In this document: positions 13,100-25,212 of the stretch, piece after piece | How positions within the stretch are numbered: the stretch's first letter is position 1 | How the letters are laid out: each line of letters starts with the position of its first letter | Assembly: GCF_039555335.1 (NCBI RefSeq) | Contig: NC_092642.1 | Span: 19,782,382 to 19,846,381, forward strand | Direction: 5' to 3' | DNA from: Amphiura filiformis | Taxonomy: Eukaryota; Echinodermata; Ophiuroidea; Amphilepidida; Amphiuridae | DNA length: 64,000 nt | Program-made: the position numbers and the translations under genes | Notes under the pieces: model-generated | Databases searched by the model: none | What the model was told of the DNA's origin: nothing | The model's input: the letters and a program-made list of their open reading frames with translations, nothing else

Positions 13100-13892
13100 A
13101 AGACTTCTTTAAAACACCAGTACATTTTCATGCGAGGGGATTCAAAATATACAATACCCCCGTTAAAAAACTGCAAATCTCATCAAAAGATAAGAAGCAT
13201 TTTTGCTTGTTAGGTACAAAATGTTCCATGTTTTGTACAACAAAAAATTAATTTCTTTCTTCAAAATAATTAAAATAGAGATTGGTGAAAATGAAAATTA
13301 TGATAAAGACAGGCAATGGGAAACCAATGATCCACTTTCATTGGCATTAATGTTGCAAACATTTAACATGTTGGATAACAAAAATCAAAGAAGAACCTCA
13401 ACTCCTGGTGGGGGGGGGGGGGGGTGGGTCCTGGTTACTATATAGGCCTAGTATGCTACATGTATCACTATTCTGGGTACTATGCTGAGTATTCACTATT
13501 CTACCAGTATTCTGGAATAATATTGCTATATACAAAATGTATGTGACAAAAACCACAAAGATATTAGATTAAATGAGGACTGACTAATAATTGCCTCATA
13601 CTTGTGTTATGGTAAATCCGCCATATTGGTTTGTTACGATGGAGACCAAAATAGTGTACCTTCTGCAAAAAAACCCCAAAATCAAACTATAATTTGCACC
13701 TTTAAGCTTGAGTGCTACAAAAATTTGCATTCTTAGCATGCATAATGGCACAGCACATTATAGTAGAGAGGCCACATCGGTCTATCTGCTCTAGTTAAGG
13801 TTTTCGTGCATCATTTTTAGACAAAGGTGCCAGCCGAGTTAAAATTAACCATAAGAGTCTCATCTTTCTGATTTACCTGGCTGGCATTTCTG

Positions 13893-15577
13893 AAAAGTGA
13901 TGTGAGCTGAGATATTTGGGTTGAAAAATGCAGTTTTTGTGATTTTTTTCCCCATTTTTTACCAATATTAAAACAGATATAACTTTGAAAGAAAATATAG
14001 TATGAACTTCATATTTGCTGTGGAGAATACATGGCACATGTGTATTCAATATTTGTTAACCAAAAAATTTCATCTTTATATCTTGATGCAATATTTTGGG
14101 CAAATTGCATTATTTTGTTGATTTTGTTAAATTTTGACCAAAAAAGTTAATTTTACATGGTAAAAAATGGATTAAAAAAAAAATTAAAAATATTGAAATA
14201 AAAAGTATACCAATGCATTGATATGAATGTGCACATCAAAAACAAAAAAGTCAATTATGACAACTTCCTGAAACCAAAGGTTTTTGACCTATGACCTCTT
14301 GAAAATCAAAGGTCAACATAAAATGATCATTTTTGACAGTTTTGCCATCAAAATCGACTGCAAATGGCGGGTAATGTGGTGCTTGGTAACTGACCAATCT
14401 GTGACTCCTGCAACTATCCTGAAATTGAGGTACTAGTTCATATGTGACACAATCTGATCCATGGGGGCCAAAGGCGGTAAATTTGAAATTGAGATAAACA
14501 ATAAAATACATAAGAAAATACACATCACAAAACCTCATTACTTTAGAACCAAATATGCTAGACCTTTGGTGTTTTCAGTATATGATAGCCTAATGTTACT
14601 ACAAGATAAAAATTATAGTAACTCAATTCTCAAAAATGCCTCCTTTGGCCCCCGTGGAGCAGATCGTGTCACATATAAATAATATTAGTTGTAATAAAAA
14701 CTTTTTAATAGCACGTAAACAATAAAAAATTTGAAAAAATGAGCATTTTTAGCTAAAAATTGCCATATTTTTGCCAAAACAAGCTTTTTGTACTGGCCTT
14801 TTATTTTCAAGAGGTCATAGGTCAAAAACCTTTATTTTTAGGAAGTTGCCATGATTCCCTTTTTTTATGTACACATTCATATCAATACATTGGTATACTT
14901 TTTATTTCAAATATCTTAAATTTTAAATTTTTTCCCATGCTTTACCATGTAAAATTCACCTTTTTTATAATTAAGAAATAAAGGGTAATGCATGATCCTT
15001 TACACATAAATAATGTGTCCGAGGCAGTAAAAGCGTAAATAATGGGTGAGGCGCAGCCGAACCCATTATTTAAACGCTTTTACTGCCGAGGACACATTAT
15101 TCGTAAAGGATAATGCTGCACCCTTTATTTCTATTCTATTACCACAAAATAGTGCGATTTAAAGAGAAAATATCACATTTTTTGCCCAAATATTTCAAGT
15201 TGTTTACCTCAAGGTGGAGCGCCTACGCGTAGCCAAAGTGTATGCACATTCCAATAACACAACCTAACATTCCATTCTCCCCTATAAGCAGGTATGCACA
15301 TACAATAACACACCCCTGGCATTCCATTCTCCCCTACATAGCAGGTGTGCTGTGCGCTTTGCTGTGCGCTGTGATGATAGAAGAACATAAAGTTCGTTGC
15401 CCCTGCCACTTTATCGCTAATTAATGGTCTTTCACGTGACGCGTTTCAACAAATCACAGTGCGCGATTTTGAATAGTGGGTCGTGGGGGTAATAGAATAT
15501 AAAATATAAAGATGCATTTCTTTTTGTTAACAAATATTGAATATATATGTGACAGTTCACATCACTTTTCACTTACT
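13893..15577. mobile_element. Large foldback element with nested insertion
   Basis: The outer arms pair: GAAAAGTGATGTGA (13,893) with TCACATCACTTTTC (about 15,555), TTCAATATTTGTTAAC with GTTAACAAATATTGAA, and CTTCCTGAAACCAAAGGTTT then TTGACCTATGACCTCTTGAA with their inverse near 14,805-14,850. The right arm is interrupted at about 14,980-15,505 by another element. Confidence 0.82.
14980..15505. mobile_element. Nested foldback insertion
   Basis: A compact palindrome at 14,980-15,131 pairs AATAAAGGGTAATGCATGAT with its relative near 15,100-15,130, and GGCAGTAAAAGCG with CGCTTTTACTGCC. It is followed by a segment with ends ATTCTATTACC and GGTAATAGAAT. It breaks the right arm of the larger foldback. 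Confidence 0.75.
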
Positions 15578-15927
15578 CAAACAATGCAATCAAACACACA
15601 CCTTAAATCAAACCTTACTGGGCACATGGTAAAATAATCTGTACGGTACACTAATTTTCCATCCATGAGTGATACGCAAACAAACACAAAGTGGATGAGG
15701 CTCTTGGTAGTTATGACAAAAATATCATACAATTGGTTGATTTATTGAGTTTGAATTCATGTACAACATTGTCACTCCAAAGTAGTGCCTCATTTACTCT
15801 GGTTGAGTCACATAACATTTTTAAATCCAATAAAAGAATTACCAATTTTAAACTGTCACACTTACTTGGACATAATTATGTACCTCATTCCCATCATTTC
15901 AATGAAAATGTTCCATAATAGACATTA

Positions 15928-16776
15928 AAGGGACATATATGCAGATATCAGTCGCCAAATTTTCAAGTTTATCCACCTTTTTAATACAAAACAAATTCCA
16001 AACCGTGCTCAAAATAAACTGGTAAAGGATACTCCATGATATGATAATTGTGATGTGATCAAGCAATATCAGTCGCAAGTCCCGGGGGGGGGGGACTCAA
16101 CTGAAATTTTGGTAGGGGTGTGCGGCGCAGAGCGCCGAACTTTGGGAACTAAGAACTGATTTTGGGAAAAATAGGGGCTTGATGAACTGAAATTTCAACA
16201 TTTTTGGTGGGTCTTGTGAATTTAAAATTGGACCAAATTATAGGCTTTGGAGCTGAAAAAATTCCAAAATTTTCCAAATTTTGGCTAAAGAGCTACAATT
16301 GCCAGAGTTTGAGGCTCAAAGAACTTTATCATGACCCAAATGTAGGTCTTAAGGAACTGCCGGGGAGCCTGAAAAAGGGACCCTTGGCCGCCGCACATAC
16401 CCATACCCCATTTACATGCGAGTACCCCCTCCGGGTCGCAAGTCAGATATATTGATTTTCAGATATAGCCAAACAAAGACAATAATTTCTTTTCTTGCTT
16501 CTTGTTTTGGAAACACTTCAACTGTTCATATCTTTAGAACTAAATGTTCAATTTCAATGTTTTTTTGTGTAAAATGTAGCTTTGTAAATGCTTTATACAA
16601 TCATGAAAATTGAATATGCCCGACTTGAGACTGATTTTGCTTGATCACACCACAATTGACAATTACAAAATGTATTACTAGAATTGATTGTATCAAAAGA
16701 CATGAGCTATTATGATATCATATATGCTCATTCATTAATTTTGGTAGTTAGGATATATCTCTACATGTCCCTATAA
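15928..16776. mobile_element. Family D foldback element with a later insertion
   Basis: The outer ends are AGGGACATATATGCAGATAT and ATATATCTCTACATGTCCCT. Inside, GTGATGTGATCAAGCAATAT then CAGTCGCAAG faces CTTGAGACTGATTTTGCTTG then ATCACACCAC, the same terminal motif as the element at 23,631-23,868. Confidence 0.72.
16082..16434. mobile_element. 353-bp insertion with 10-bp target duplication
   Basis: GTCGCAAGTC occurs at 16,072-16,081 and 16,435-16,444. The insert begins with a G run (CCGGGGGGGGGGG) and ends CCCCCTCCGG. No coding capacity; a SINE-like or retroposed sequence is likely. Confidence 0.75.
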
Positions 16777-16785
16777 AATCGTCAG

Positions 16786-17300
16786 TCGCAACACATAGCG
16801 GCGTACAGTGATTTTGGTCATTTTTATGAAATTTGGCCCACCGGTTTTAAATATCAAGTTCTTCAAGTACACCAAGTAAGAAAGCTCAACTATACTTAAT
16901 TAATAAATAACTTTAATTAATTAATTGACCTATGTGAACAATCCTGTAAGAATCCAATATCACAAACAGACGTACGATCAACATACATACGCCACTATGT
17001 GAAACGGCGAAAATTGGATTTGATGACATATAGGCACATCATCTGTCAATAATGTGGCGCATGCTTCAGAGATGAGCCGAAAACCCAAATCTTCCATTTC
17101 ACATAGTGGCGTACGGGCGACTTACGCTTCAAAAAACTGCCAAAACCCCCAAATCTTCCGTTTCACATAGTGGCGTATGTGTGACTTATGCTTCAAAAAC
17201 CTGCCAAAACCCCCAAATCTTCTGTTTCATATTGTGGCGGACTCAGAAACACATTTTGCATTTGTCCTGCACGTACGCCACTATGTGTTGCGACCGGCGA
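16786..17300. repeat. Inverted repeat enclosing a 64-bp tandem repeat
   Basis: The left end GTCGCAACACATAGCGGCGT and the right end ACGCCACTATGTGTTGCGAC are inverted copies. Inside, CACATAGTGGCGTA blocks recur at about 17,100, 17,164 and 17,228 with CTGCCAAAACCCCCAAATCT between them. Confidence 0.85.
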
Positions 17301-18040
17301 AAGCAAACAAACAAAACCTACCATTGTCTGTCCTAACAACTTAACAAAATCCTTCTTAATCTTTTTTTTTTACAATTACAAGGAATTGCTTTGGTAATGA
17401 CAATTAAAGCCAGATATGAAATTTAAAGTAGCATTACTTGCTGATGATCAGGGGTGTAAGTGACCACATATAATAACAGCTACAGCTGGAAATTTGGAAA
17501 GATCTTATACCTTTGAACCAGGAAAGTTGAATCATCTTTTTCAACTTTCCTTTTTTGAACCAAGCAAAATTGCAGAAAACAATAAGAAGCTGGACTCTCA
17601 CACCTCTTTAAGATATTGGTAAATGCATCTTCTCACATAATAAAAAACCAGGACAGTACCTAAAAGAGTTATAACACCAAAAGATACTATTCATCCTCTA
17701 AAAAGTGCTGTATACAACAAATGTATTACCTTCAAATGCTTAAAGATCATAGGTGTAAATTCCGGGGGCGTGGGGGTATAAATCCCCCAAATATTTTGAT
17801 GGCAGGGGGATGGTCCACACAATCATACCCGCAATGTTGATGCATGTATGTGGGTTTCTGACCAAATCAACCTCATATTTGGTATTATCCTACAAATAGC
17901 AAATTTTGCACTCTTCGCACAAAAATTTTCATGCACTTCATACGCAGAAATATCTCCTTGTTTCTATGCAGATTTCAATGAAGGATAACCTTTCTGAATG
18001 CTTGTTAAAGAATGACTGGTTAAAGAAAGGCTGGTTAAAG
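17301..18040. other. No gene seen
   Basis: Contains a C/G-rich repeat-like block near 17,760-17,820 (GGGGGCGTGGGGGTATAAAT) and otherwise AT-rich sequence. Confidence 0.4.
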
Positions 18041-18505
18041 AAAGCCATTTTATAACATTTCCATAAGAAATTTAATTGTATTTTTTTTGGTATAAAATGT
18101 TAGTTTTCACTGTCAGATGTCCTCTTTTAATTTGGGCCCAAACAGACGAGGCAATACAAAGAAAATCGCTATTTAAGGTGGTACTACACCCCTGGCCAAT
18201 TTTGTGCCTATTTTTGCATTTTTCTCAAAAATTATAGTGCATTGGTGACAAGTAAGATATGTATATATTATAGGGGCAAGGACTACAACTACTGCACTGA
18301 AAATTTTATTTCAGTGCAGACAACAGTTGTGGAGTTACAGTCAAAAATGAGGGAAAACCAATATTTGATCAATAAATCAATAACTACTTGTCTCGAGTCA
18401 CTGAAATTCCAGTGTAGTAACGGGATACATAACAATCATGTAAAAAACAGAATTTTGAAAAATATTGAGGGCATCCTCATCAGCAAATGTTATATTATGG
18501 CTTTA
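18041..18505. mobile_element. TTAA MITE family M, copy 1, with nested repeat
   Basis: The ends AAAGCCATTTTATAACATTT and AAATGTTATATTATGGCTTT match copies at 40,678 and 50,557, as does the internal TAAAATGTTAG...CTGTCAGAT block. At about 18,177-18,417 the element is interrupted by a repeat that starts AAGGTGGTACTACACCCC and ends with inverse-like CAGTGTAGTAAC. Confidence 0.8.
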
Positions 18506-18922
18506 ATGCTCACTTAGAATAACTTTTATATGTTGTGGATCTTAGGTAGCAACATAGGAGGTGGCAGTAGCGGGGCAGGAGGTTGCGGTGGTCAGGACCC
18601 CCTAAATTTTTAGGTGGAGTAAATAGAAGAAAAAATAAAGCAATAGTTGCTCTAAAAGCACATTTGATTACAGTTGTGTCGCAAGCAAACACAAAAATAT
18701 TTACATGTTTTTCATGTCATCATCATGATCAAAATATAAACTAATGGTCACTTTCATATTTACAAAATCATACATTCATCAGATTTTTAGAAAAAGTTTT
18801 GAAATATTTATTTCACAAGCAAAATTAATAATGTATACAGTTGTAAAGTTGTAACTACATTTGTCATTATGTCATCATTATGGGATATCATATTAGTTTC
18901 AAATTTTACCTTGACTCACATA

Positions 18923-19236
18923 CAAGCCTGGAAATAAGCAGGTGTGGGGAGCAAATTTACCCTCATAAAGCCATCAATTGCTCCTGGTTCTTGTAAAATT
19001 GACATGAACCAGGAGCAATTTATTTTTAGAAAATTGCGCCTGGTTCCAGTTTTTGCACTTGATGCAGTAGTACAGTGCTGGAATGATATATTGTATATGC
19101 AGAAAAGGATTTACTATTTGAAAATTGCTCCTGTTTCTTCAAATATTGCTCCCGGTGCTTGTAAATAAACAGAGAACCAGAAGCAGTGTTCAAAAGCAAA
19201 TTGCTCCTGGTTCCAGTCTGCTTATTTCCAGGCTTG
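18923..19236. mobile_element. hAT-type MITE, 314 bp
   Basis: The terminal inverted repeats CAAGCCTGGAAATAAGCA and TGCTTATTTCCAGGCTTG are perfect. The 8-bp target duplication CTCACATA lies at 18,915-18,922 and 19,237-19,244. The interior repeats ATTGCTCCTGGTTC several times in both orientations. Confidence 0.93.
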
Positions 19237-19244
19237 CTCACATA

Positions 19245-20528
19245 TTTACAAGCTCATTGATTTTCAGATGAGTTTATAAATTTTGAATTTATATCACAAG
19301 CAAAACTATATTGACAGAAGTTGTAACCAGAGAATTATCATCATCATGAGATTAGTATACATACTTTATCATGAGTTACACATTTACAAGTTCACGCATT
19401 CAGTGATTTTCATTAATGGCACAGGCAAAGATAATGATATTGCAAAGAACTATAGCACTAGATATGTGTCATTTATATCATCATGAGATTTGACCTTGAA
19501 TCGCTTATACAAATTTACAAAATGTCACAAATTTTGTTAAAGAGTATATAAATATAAGTCATAAACAATAATATTTACACAGAATGATGTTGCCATTACC
19601 TCAATTATTACATTACACGGTGACACTTGGTTAAATCCTCTCAAGTTCATGTACATGTAAAGAGAGGGTCATAGACTTCAAAGTCAGAGTTGTAGTGTGA
19701 CAAGGTAGTGTATACCTTAGTCTTCATTTCACTCAAATTGGGATTTAATGTTCTCTAGTGGGATTTCCCATTGGGATTTAAGGTATCCAGTTGTGAGTTC
19801 ACTGTGGAATTACGGTGGGTCTTTTCCCTAAGTCAGGTAACCTCCTTTTTCCTAGATATTTTCTTTTCACTCAAAATGGGATGTATGTTCTCTAGTCATA
19901 TGTTCACTGTGAACTGGGTTGGGTATTTACGCTCAAGTCAGGTAATCTCATTTTGGGGTGTACACTGCTCTGTGCAAATCACTTGGTATAATGCTATACT
20001 GGTTGAGACTTTTATGATCAGTAATAATAAAAGTACATTAAGTAAATTTATTGGCTACTCTGATGTCCAATAAGTATAGTCAAATTGTTCCTTTTCTTGC
20101 TTTTTTTTCCTTGTCCCGTCTAGGGTAATTAGCATCATGGATGGAATTTAAAAGATGAAATAAAAAGAAACAAATTATTGTATGGAAATATAATAATAAC
20201 TTCAGTATAATTTGCTATCTACTGTAGATAGCAGGATATAATTATTCCCTCTAACTTGGTACCTAGTGAAGATAAACTACTAATTATTTCACTATATAAC
20301 TTGCTATCTACTGAAGATAGCAGGATAAAACAGAGAGCAACTATACAAAATATACACAAGAAGGACATTTGCTTAAATTTCAGTATATTGTCAAAAATAT
20401 TACCTTTCTAAATAGCCAAACCTGAAAGGCAGATTCGTCATGTAAAGCCTGTTGACAAATCCCACTATTAAAACAGCTAGCTGCAATGCAACCTAGAAAC
20501 AACTTTTGTTGTCTTAAGTTATATGCAG
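19245..20528. other. No gene seen; palindromes near 20,213 and 20,309
   Basis: Contains TGCTATCTACTGTAGATAGC and TGCTATCTACTGAAGATAGC, the same palindrome type as in the array at 4,860-6,830. A duplicated block (AAATGGGATGTATGTTCTCT against AAATTGGGATTTAATGTTCT) lies near 19,735-19,930. Confidence 0.5.
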
Positions 20529-20672
20529 CTACTAGGACAAAAAGGCCTAGTACTCCGAATTTGGTAAATAAATAAAGAATATCTTTGGAATAAAAAAAAT
20601 CTACTAGGACAAAAAGGCCTAGTACTTTGAATTTGGTAAATAAATAAAGGATATCTTTGGAATAAAAAAATT
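20529..20672. repeat. Tandem duplication, two units of about 72 bp
   Basis: CTACTAGGACAAAAAGGCCT then AGTACTCCGAATTTGGTAAA is repeated almost exactly from 20,601. It lies 3' of the PUL gene. Confidence 0.9.
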
Positions 20673-20891
20673 ATGCGAAAAAAATGAGATTCTGGTGCTA
20701 GGAAGGATTTAAAAATGTGGCTGCATCAACTGGGTACTTAAAACTGCAACACATACACTATATCATACACTAACCCTAACACCCTGAGGGTGGTTTGGTT
20801 GAAAAAGCTCTATATGTTGCTTAATAGGCTGTAGCATTTCAAAGTTCCCAGTAAGGTCAGAGTTAAGCTGTTCAGCTGTGCATATTCTCCT

Positions 20892-21502
20892 TCAGGCTGT
20901 GTCCCTCATGAGTTTTGAAAGAAAATATGCACAGTCACCAACCTTATCGGTTGCACCCTCACGGCCAAGAAATTTTGTCAAATGTTCCAGAACTTTACGG
21001 TTCCTTGCAATGAGAACTGCCTCATAATCATCTACCATCAATGTGCCCAGTGCAACAAGTAGTCTGAAATTTGAACCTGTGTCATTCTCTTTTTCTAACA
21101 TATCTGCAATGGCATTAACAAGATGCCAGTCATGCTGCTGTTTGGCATGCAATGCCACTGCAAAATTGCGAAAGAGAGTTGTTGCTGCAATACGTAGGCC
21201 TACTCTTTTCTGATTAGGCATAGGTGTACTGCCTTCTTCTATATCTTTCAATTTCAAAACAGCATCTATAATACTGTTTCTTGTTTTTGGATTTGACAAA
21301 AATTCCAGGCCATGGGGTTGAATGAATGAGTTACATATCCCTCGACACAATAACATCTGGACTGATATGTTGTCATTCTCCATCACTCGCTTGATAACTT
21401 CTTCAATCATAGCATCACAAGAATCAGAATTGCAGAGATATTCGTTCACAAATGGATGTGCAACAGCCAGGCGGAAGATGTCAAGTGCTGGCAATAATTT
21501 GT
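20892..21502 (-). CDS. Exon 12 (terminal): PUL domain, PLAA/Doa1-like
   Basis: The acceptor CTATTTCAG precedes ACAAATTATTG; 611 nt, phase 1 in, stop TGA at 20,892-20,894. It encodes 203 residues of armadillo-like helices: LPALDIFRLAVAHPFVNEYL, MLLCRGICNSFIQPHGLEFL, RIAATTLFRNFAVAL, FRLLVALGTLMVDDYEAVLI and a last helix ending in LSKLM. The LR..CN.F, (L)ATL..N(Y/F)(S/A)V and LLVALGTL blocks are typical of PUL domains, which bind the C-terminal tail of p97/VCP in PLAA and yeast Doa1. The open frame runs upstream to 21,686, but those codons lie in the intron and in a MITE. A TTTATT at 20,047-20,052 (AATAAA on the coding strand) is a possible but distant polyadenylation signal. Confidence 0.95.
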
Positions 21503-21651
21503 CTGAAATAGAGTCATAGTCAATGATACTGGTTTGAAATACATGTAGTAGTGTTTTTCCATGCATGGCCTTTTGTAATGATACTTTTAAAAACAGCATA
21601 CAGTCAAACAGGCCAGTAAATGTAGTGGGAATTGGCAAATTAGGTACAAAC

Positions 21652-21971
21652 CACAGAGGAGTAAGATAAGACAGAGCGCGTACCACTAGTCAAAGTCCAC
21701 GTGTATTGTATGGTACCAGTTCTCGCATATTCATGAGGGCCGATTGTTCGATCGTGCTGTGTCAAACAATCACGCCAGCGCTGTGTGCCTTGGCGTATCT
21801 GCGATAGGCGTTCGCGTGCTTTTCGCGATTCTGCGATAGACCATGAAAATACTGCGGTAATTGCGTAGCAGTCTCGCCTGTCGCATTTCATGGAACAATC
21901 GGCCCTCATTATCGGATGAGGCGGAGACTTTGACTGGTGGTACGCGCTCTGTCTTATCTTACTCCTCTGTG
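21652..21971. mobile_element. hAT-type MITE, 320 bp, in last intron
   Basis: The ends CACAGAGGAGTAAGATAAGA and TCTTATCTTACTCCTCTGTG are inverted copies. The 8-bp target duplication GTACAAAC lies at 21,644-21,651 and 21,972-21,979. The arms also share GACAGAGCGCGTACCAC and GAGGGCCGATTGTTC with their inverse. It starts about 150 bp from the acceptor of exon 12. Confidence 0.93.
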
Positions 21972-22136
21972 GTACAAACAAACACATACACCCACCCACC
22001 CACAAACATGTTACAAATCAACACCCCCACACCACAACCTGTCTACACCCGCAACAATGGACCCTTGGATTTTACACCCCCTGCACATACACACCATCCC
22101 AACATAAACTTAATTAAATTGGGTGTTATTACAAAC

Positions 22137-22307
22137 CTTCAGGCCATTTGGTTAGAATACTATGTAGAATCTGAACTTGCTCAGTTGTTGGAGATGTGCA
22201 CGATGAAGTTGAGATTGTTGCATTCAGTAAGCCTCCTAGCATTGATATTTCTTTGTCTGAATGGCAGGAAGAGCCTTGCAGTTCTGAGTTGAATTGCTTG
22301 AGCTTAT
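22137..22307 (-). CDS. Exon 11: start of PUL domain
   Basis: The acceptor is TTTCTTTTTAG and the donor TGAAG|GTTTGT; 171 nt, phase 1 at both ends. It encodes DKLKQFNSELQ, a spacer, then EQVQILHSILTKWPE, which with the next exon forms WPEDKLLPALDIFRLA. This is the first helix pair of a PUL domain, in the same arrangement as in PLAA, where a KLKE-type helix leads to a QILW..I.WPED..FPALDI.RL segment (family knowledge). The donor GTTTGT is weaker than the others in the gene. Confidence 0.9.
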
Positions 22308-22520
22308 CTAAAAAGAAAATTGTGTCAAATGTAAGGGAGAATAAATTGTTTAAATTTTAACTTTTTCTAGTGTGATGTTATATCAAATGAAATGAAATGT
22401 TAATTGAAATGATTTACATTTATTTTTTCTATTGTGATGTTATATCAAATGAAATGAAATGATAATTCAAATGATTTCCAGTTTATTTTGCCATTTTAAC
22501 TAAAAAATGCAGTGTATTTG

Positions 22521-23245
22521 AAGAGCTTTGTTGCAAAACCCCTTACATCCACTTTTGACTTTTTGAGAAAAGCAGCTTTTTTAAATTGTGGAAGTATGGC
22601 TTGTTCGATTTGAGTTTGGGTTCGAATTTGGGTTCGGATAAAGTGTTGATGAATAGAAACTAAAAGAATAGGTTTGGTACAATTTTCAAGCCTTCCTATT
22701 TATTTTATTATTAATTTAATATTGTGCCTTTTGTGGATGTAAGGGCTTTCGCAACAAAATAAATTTACCCCTTTTCTAGAAACCACCTTTGCAATCAAAT
22801 TTGAGCCCATTTGTTTGCACTACTTTATGTAGCTTGACTAATGCTTTCAAAATCAAAAAGAAAAATTGAAATATCTCATTTACTTTTTTAATTATGAATT
22901 TTTAATTAAATTTTGAGCATTTCAGAAGCTACAGCTTTCGTTAATAACAATGATTTTTTTCAAACATAGTGACCCCAAAACAATTCCTTTTGGTTTTAAT
23001 AGTTGAAGAACATTCAAGGCTATCATTATACATCAAAAAATTATTTTCCTGAAATTCTATGTTCATTTTATGTTCAGATTTCCGGAAATTCCCTAAGATT
23101 TCCCGTATACGATATTTCCGGAAGGGAAGGTGGTATGAAGGTCAAACAACCACCAAAATGTGTATTTTTACCCACACTATAATGTGATGTCAATAACTCA
23201 ATTTCGGCCAAAAGTGGATGTAAGGGGTTTTGAAACAAAGCTCTT
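22521..23245. mobile_element. Foldback/MITE, 725 bp, in intron 10-11
   Basis: The terminal inverted repeats are AAGAGCTTTGTTGCAAAACC then CCTTACATCCACTTTTG, inverted at the right end. An internal partial copy, GTGGATGTAAGGGCTTTCGC, lies near 22,733. Just upstream, GTGATGTTATATCAAATGAA is duplicated with a 62-bp spacing (22,372 and 22,434). Confidence 0.85.
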
Positions 23246-23319
23246 CATTTCTTAATATCTATTTATAATATTCGGCCTAAGCCAGGCAAAGCCCAATAGT
23301 TCCCAGCAGAGGCTACAAA

Positions 23320-23545
23320 ATTCAAGGGATGCCAACTGAATATAACGTGACAGGGCTAAGAAAGAGTTCGATTTTAGATGCAGGAGGAAAACCGGAGCAC
23401 CTGGAGAAAAACCTGCCAGGACGAGCATGGATTGGCAACCAAACTCAGATGTGGCAATGCGGGGAATTGGCTGCAGTGGTGAGAAGCATGAGAAGTGAGA
23501 AAACCACTAGACTAATTCGTATATCCTGACCACTACACTAATACA
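23320..23545. repeat. Possible SINE-like dispersed repeat
   Basis: AGGAGGAAAACCGGAGCACC then TGGAGAAAAACCTGCCAGGA, and later GCAGTGGTGAGAAGC and ACCACTAGACTAATTCGTAT, have the style of a widespread metazoan repeat with a tRNA-like end. Assigned from general impression; no second copy is in the window. Confidence 0.4.
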
Positions 23546-23630
23546 TGGATCTTCTAGGAAATGAGTAAAAATTCATTGCATTTATATTTCCATAGGTTTA
23601 GCAGTTATTGAGGTATGGCCAATAACATAA

Positions 23631-23868
23631 TGCGATCAAGTAAAATCAGTCGGAACTTGGAAATATCTTTCAGTTTCTTATAGGATAGAAGAAAGCATTT
23701 ACAAATCTGGATTTTGCAGAAAACACCATTGAAATTGAACAACCAGTTCCAAAGATATGAGCAATCAAAGAGTTTTGAAAGCAGCAGGGAACAATTGGAA
23801 TATTTCCTTTGTATGGCTATATCTCAAAATCAATATTTCCAAGTTCCGACTGATTTTGCTTGATCGCA
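23631..23868. mobile_element. Family D MITE, 238 bp
   Basis: Terminal inverted repeats of about 36 bp: TGCGATCAAGTAAAATCAGT then CGGAACTTGGAAATAT, and the inverse ATATTTCCAAGTTCCGACTG then ATTTTGCTTGATCGCA. Confidence 0.9.
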
Positions 23869-23985
23869 TCACATTTATCTAAGTTTCTAGCATTTTCCCT
23901 GTCCCATGAAAATTCATGCACATGGGGCAGTGAGAAATGACACCCCTTATAACAAGCCATGATTGCACCCACTAACAAGTGTACT

Positions 23986-24419
23986 CACTATGAAATTTTT
24001 ACACTGAAAATCACACTGATATCTGTAATGAACACTGAAAATTTAACACAATGAACAGCACCACTGAAAATAACACTGAAATAGTTCTTTTGTTATTCTG
24101 TATGCAAATAACCATTGTCCAACCACACTGAAAAATGGACTGAAACTCCTCTGGAAATCATTGGCCAGTCATTAATCCCACTGAAATTGATTTAATCCCA
24201 CTGAAATGGATTCAATCACACTGAAATGATCTGGCCTGTTCTATTGTTATGGAAATTAGTGCCCTGGATCATTGCTCATTATAGCAGACAATAGCCACTT
24301 GATATACCACTGAAAAATACACTGAAATACCACTGAAAACAATTTCAGTCTAACAATTTCTTTTGTTTTGATGATTTTCAGTGTTACCCTGTAATTTTCA
24401 GTGTAAAAATTTCATAGTG
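23986..24419. mobile_element. MITE, 434 bp, with CACTGAAA micro-repeats
   Basis: The ends CACTATGAAATTTTTACACT and AGTGTAAAAATTTCATAGTG are perfect inverted repeats. The interior carries more than a dozen CACTGAAA motifs. It ends about 220 bp from the donor of exon 10. Confidence 0.9.
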
Positions 24420-24643
24420 TAAGCAGCATCTTTATTCACAACACCATCATCAAGGTGAGTAACTTTGTTACTCCACAATGATGAAACTCCATAATGAGAA
24501 TCTGGATGTGCAAATATATTCAGAAACAGGCAATATTGCAAGACAATCAACCAAACCACTGCATCAGCTTCTTTCTACATCATACATGTATATATTTCTC
24601 CCAATTACAAAAGAAAGATAAAAAGAAAAGAATCACTACTCAC

Positions 24644-24773
24644 CCATGGTAGATTTGCCAGTTTTATCCTTTGTGGTACGCATCTCAACAAAGTCTGTTG
24701 CAGGAAAGTAAGGATTGCTGGGCACGATTACTTTCTTTTCCTTTTCATCACTGCTTCCATGTTTTGAATAACT
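24644..24773 (-). CDS. Exon 10: linker between ZZ and PUL
   Basis: The acceptor TTTTTACAG precedes AGTTATTCA and the donor is ATGG|GTGAGT; 130 nt, phase 0 in and phase 1 out. The product is polar and charged (SYSKHGSSDEKEKK), then VIVPSNPYFPATDFVEMRTT. The NPYFP segment resembles the motif that sits just before the PUL domain in PLAA-like proteins, where it links PFU and PUL. No PFU domain itself was recognised. The phases join the ZZ exon directly to the PUL exons, which is the main evidence that ZZ and PUL belong to one protein. Confidence 0.85.
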
Positions 24774-25212
24774 CTGTAAAAATAGTTGTCAGATTATTTG
24801 GTTTTATACTGCAGCTTATGTTTTAAGTCATCAACTGTGATGAATATGCTGTTACTGATAATGATGATAACCACGATATCTTCCACACTCCACAGACAAA
24901 TATGCTTTAGTTGATGTGTTCAGGATACTGACCATTAACTAAAACTTGTGATGATAACTATGATACACTATACCCCACTGCTATTGCATAGTATCAAAAT
25001 TTACATGGACAGAGTCAATTGATTCCCAGCCAAGACCTGAACATCCCAAACCATTAGTAATCTGGTCAAAAGTTGATCAGACCCATTTATGATTGCAGCT
25101 AGAAATACATTTTAATATTATGTGATATACAGCACAAAATGTGAAAATTGCTTTGGTGATACATTAGTGATGATAATGAAATAATGGTGATCCTTCAGTG
25201 CTCAAAACTTAC

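Noticed and set aside
21503-21686. N-terminal extension of the PUL open frame from the Met near 21,686
   Set aside because: A phase-matched acceptor at 21,502 joins exon 11 and gives the conserved WPED...PALDI segment. The upstream codons lie in the intron and in a MITE.
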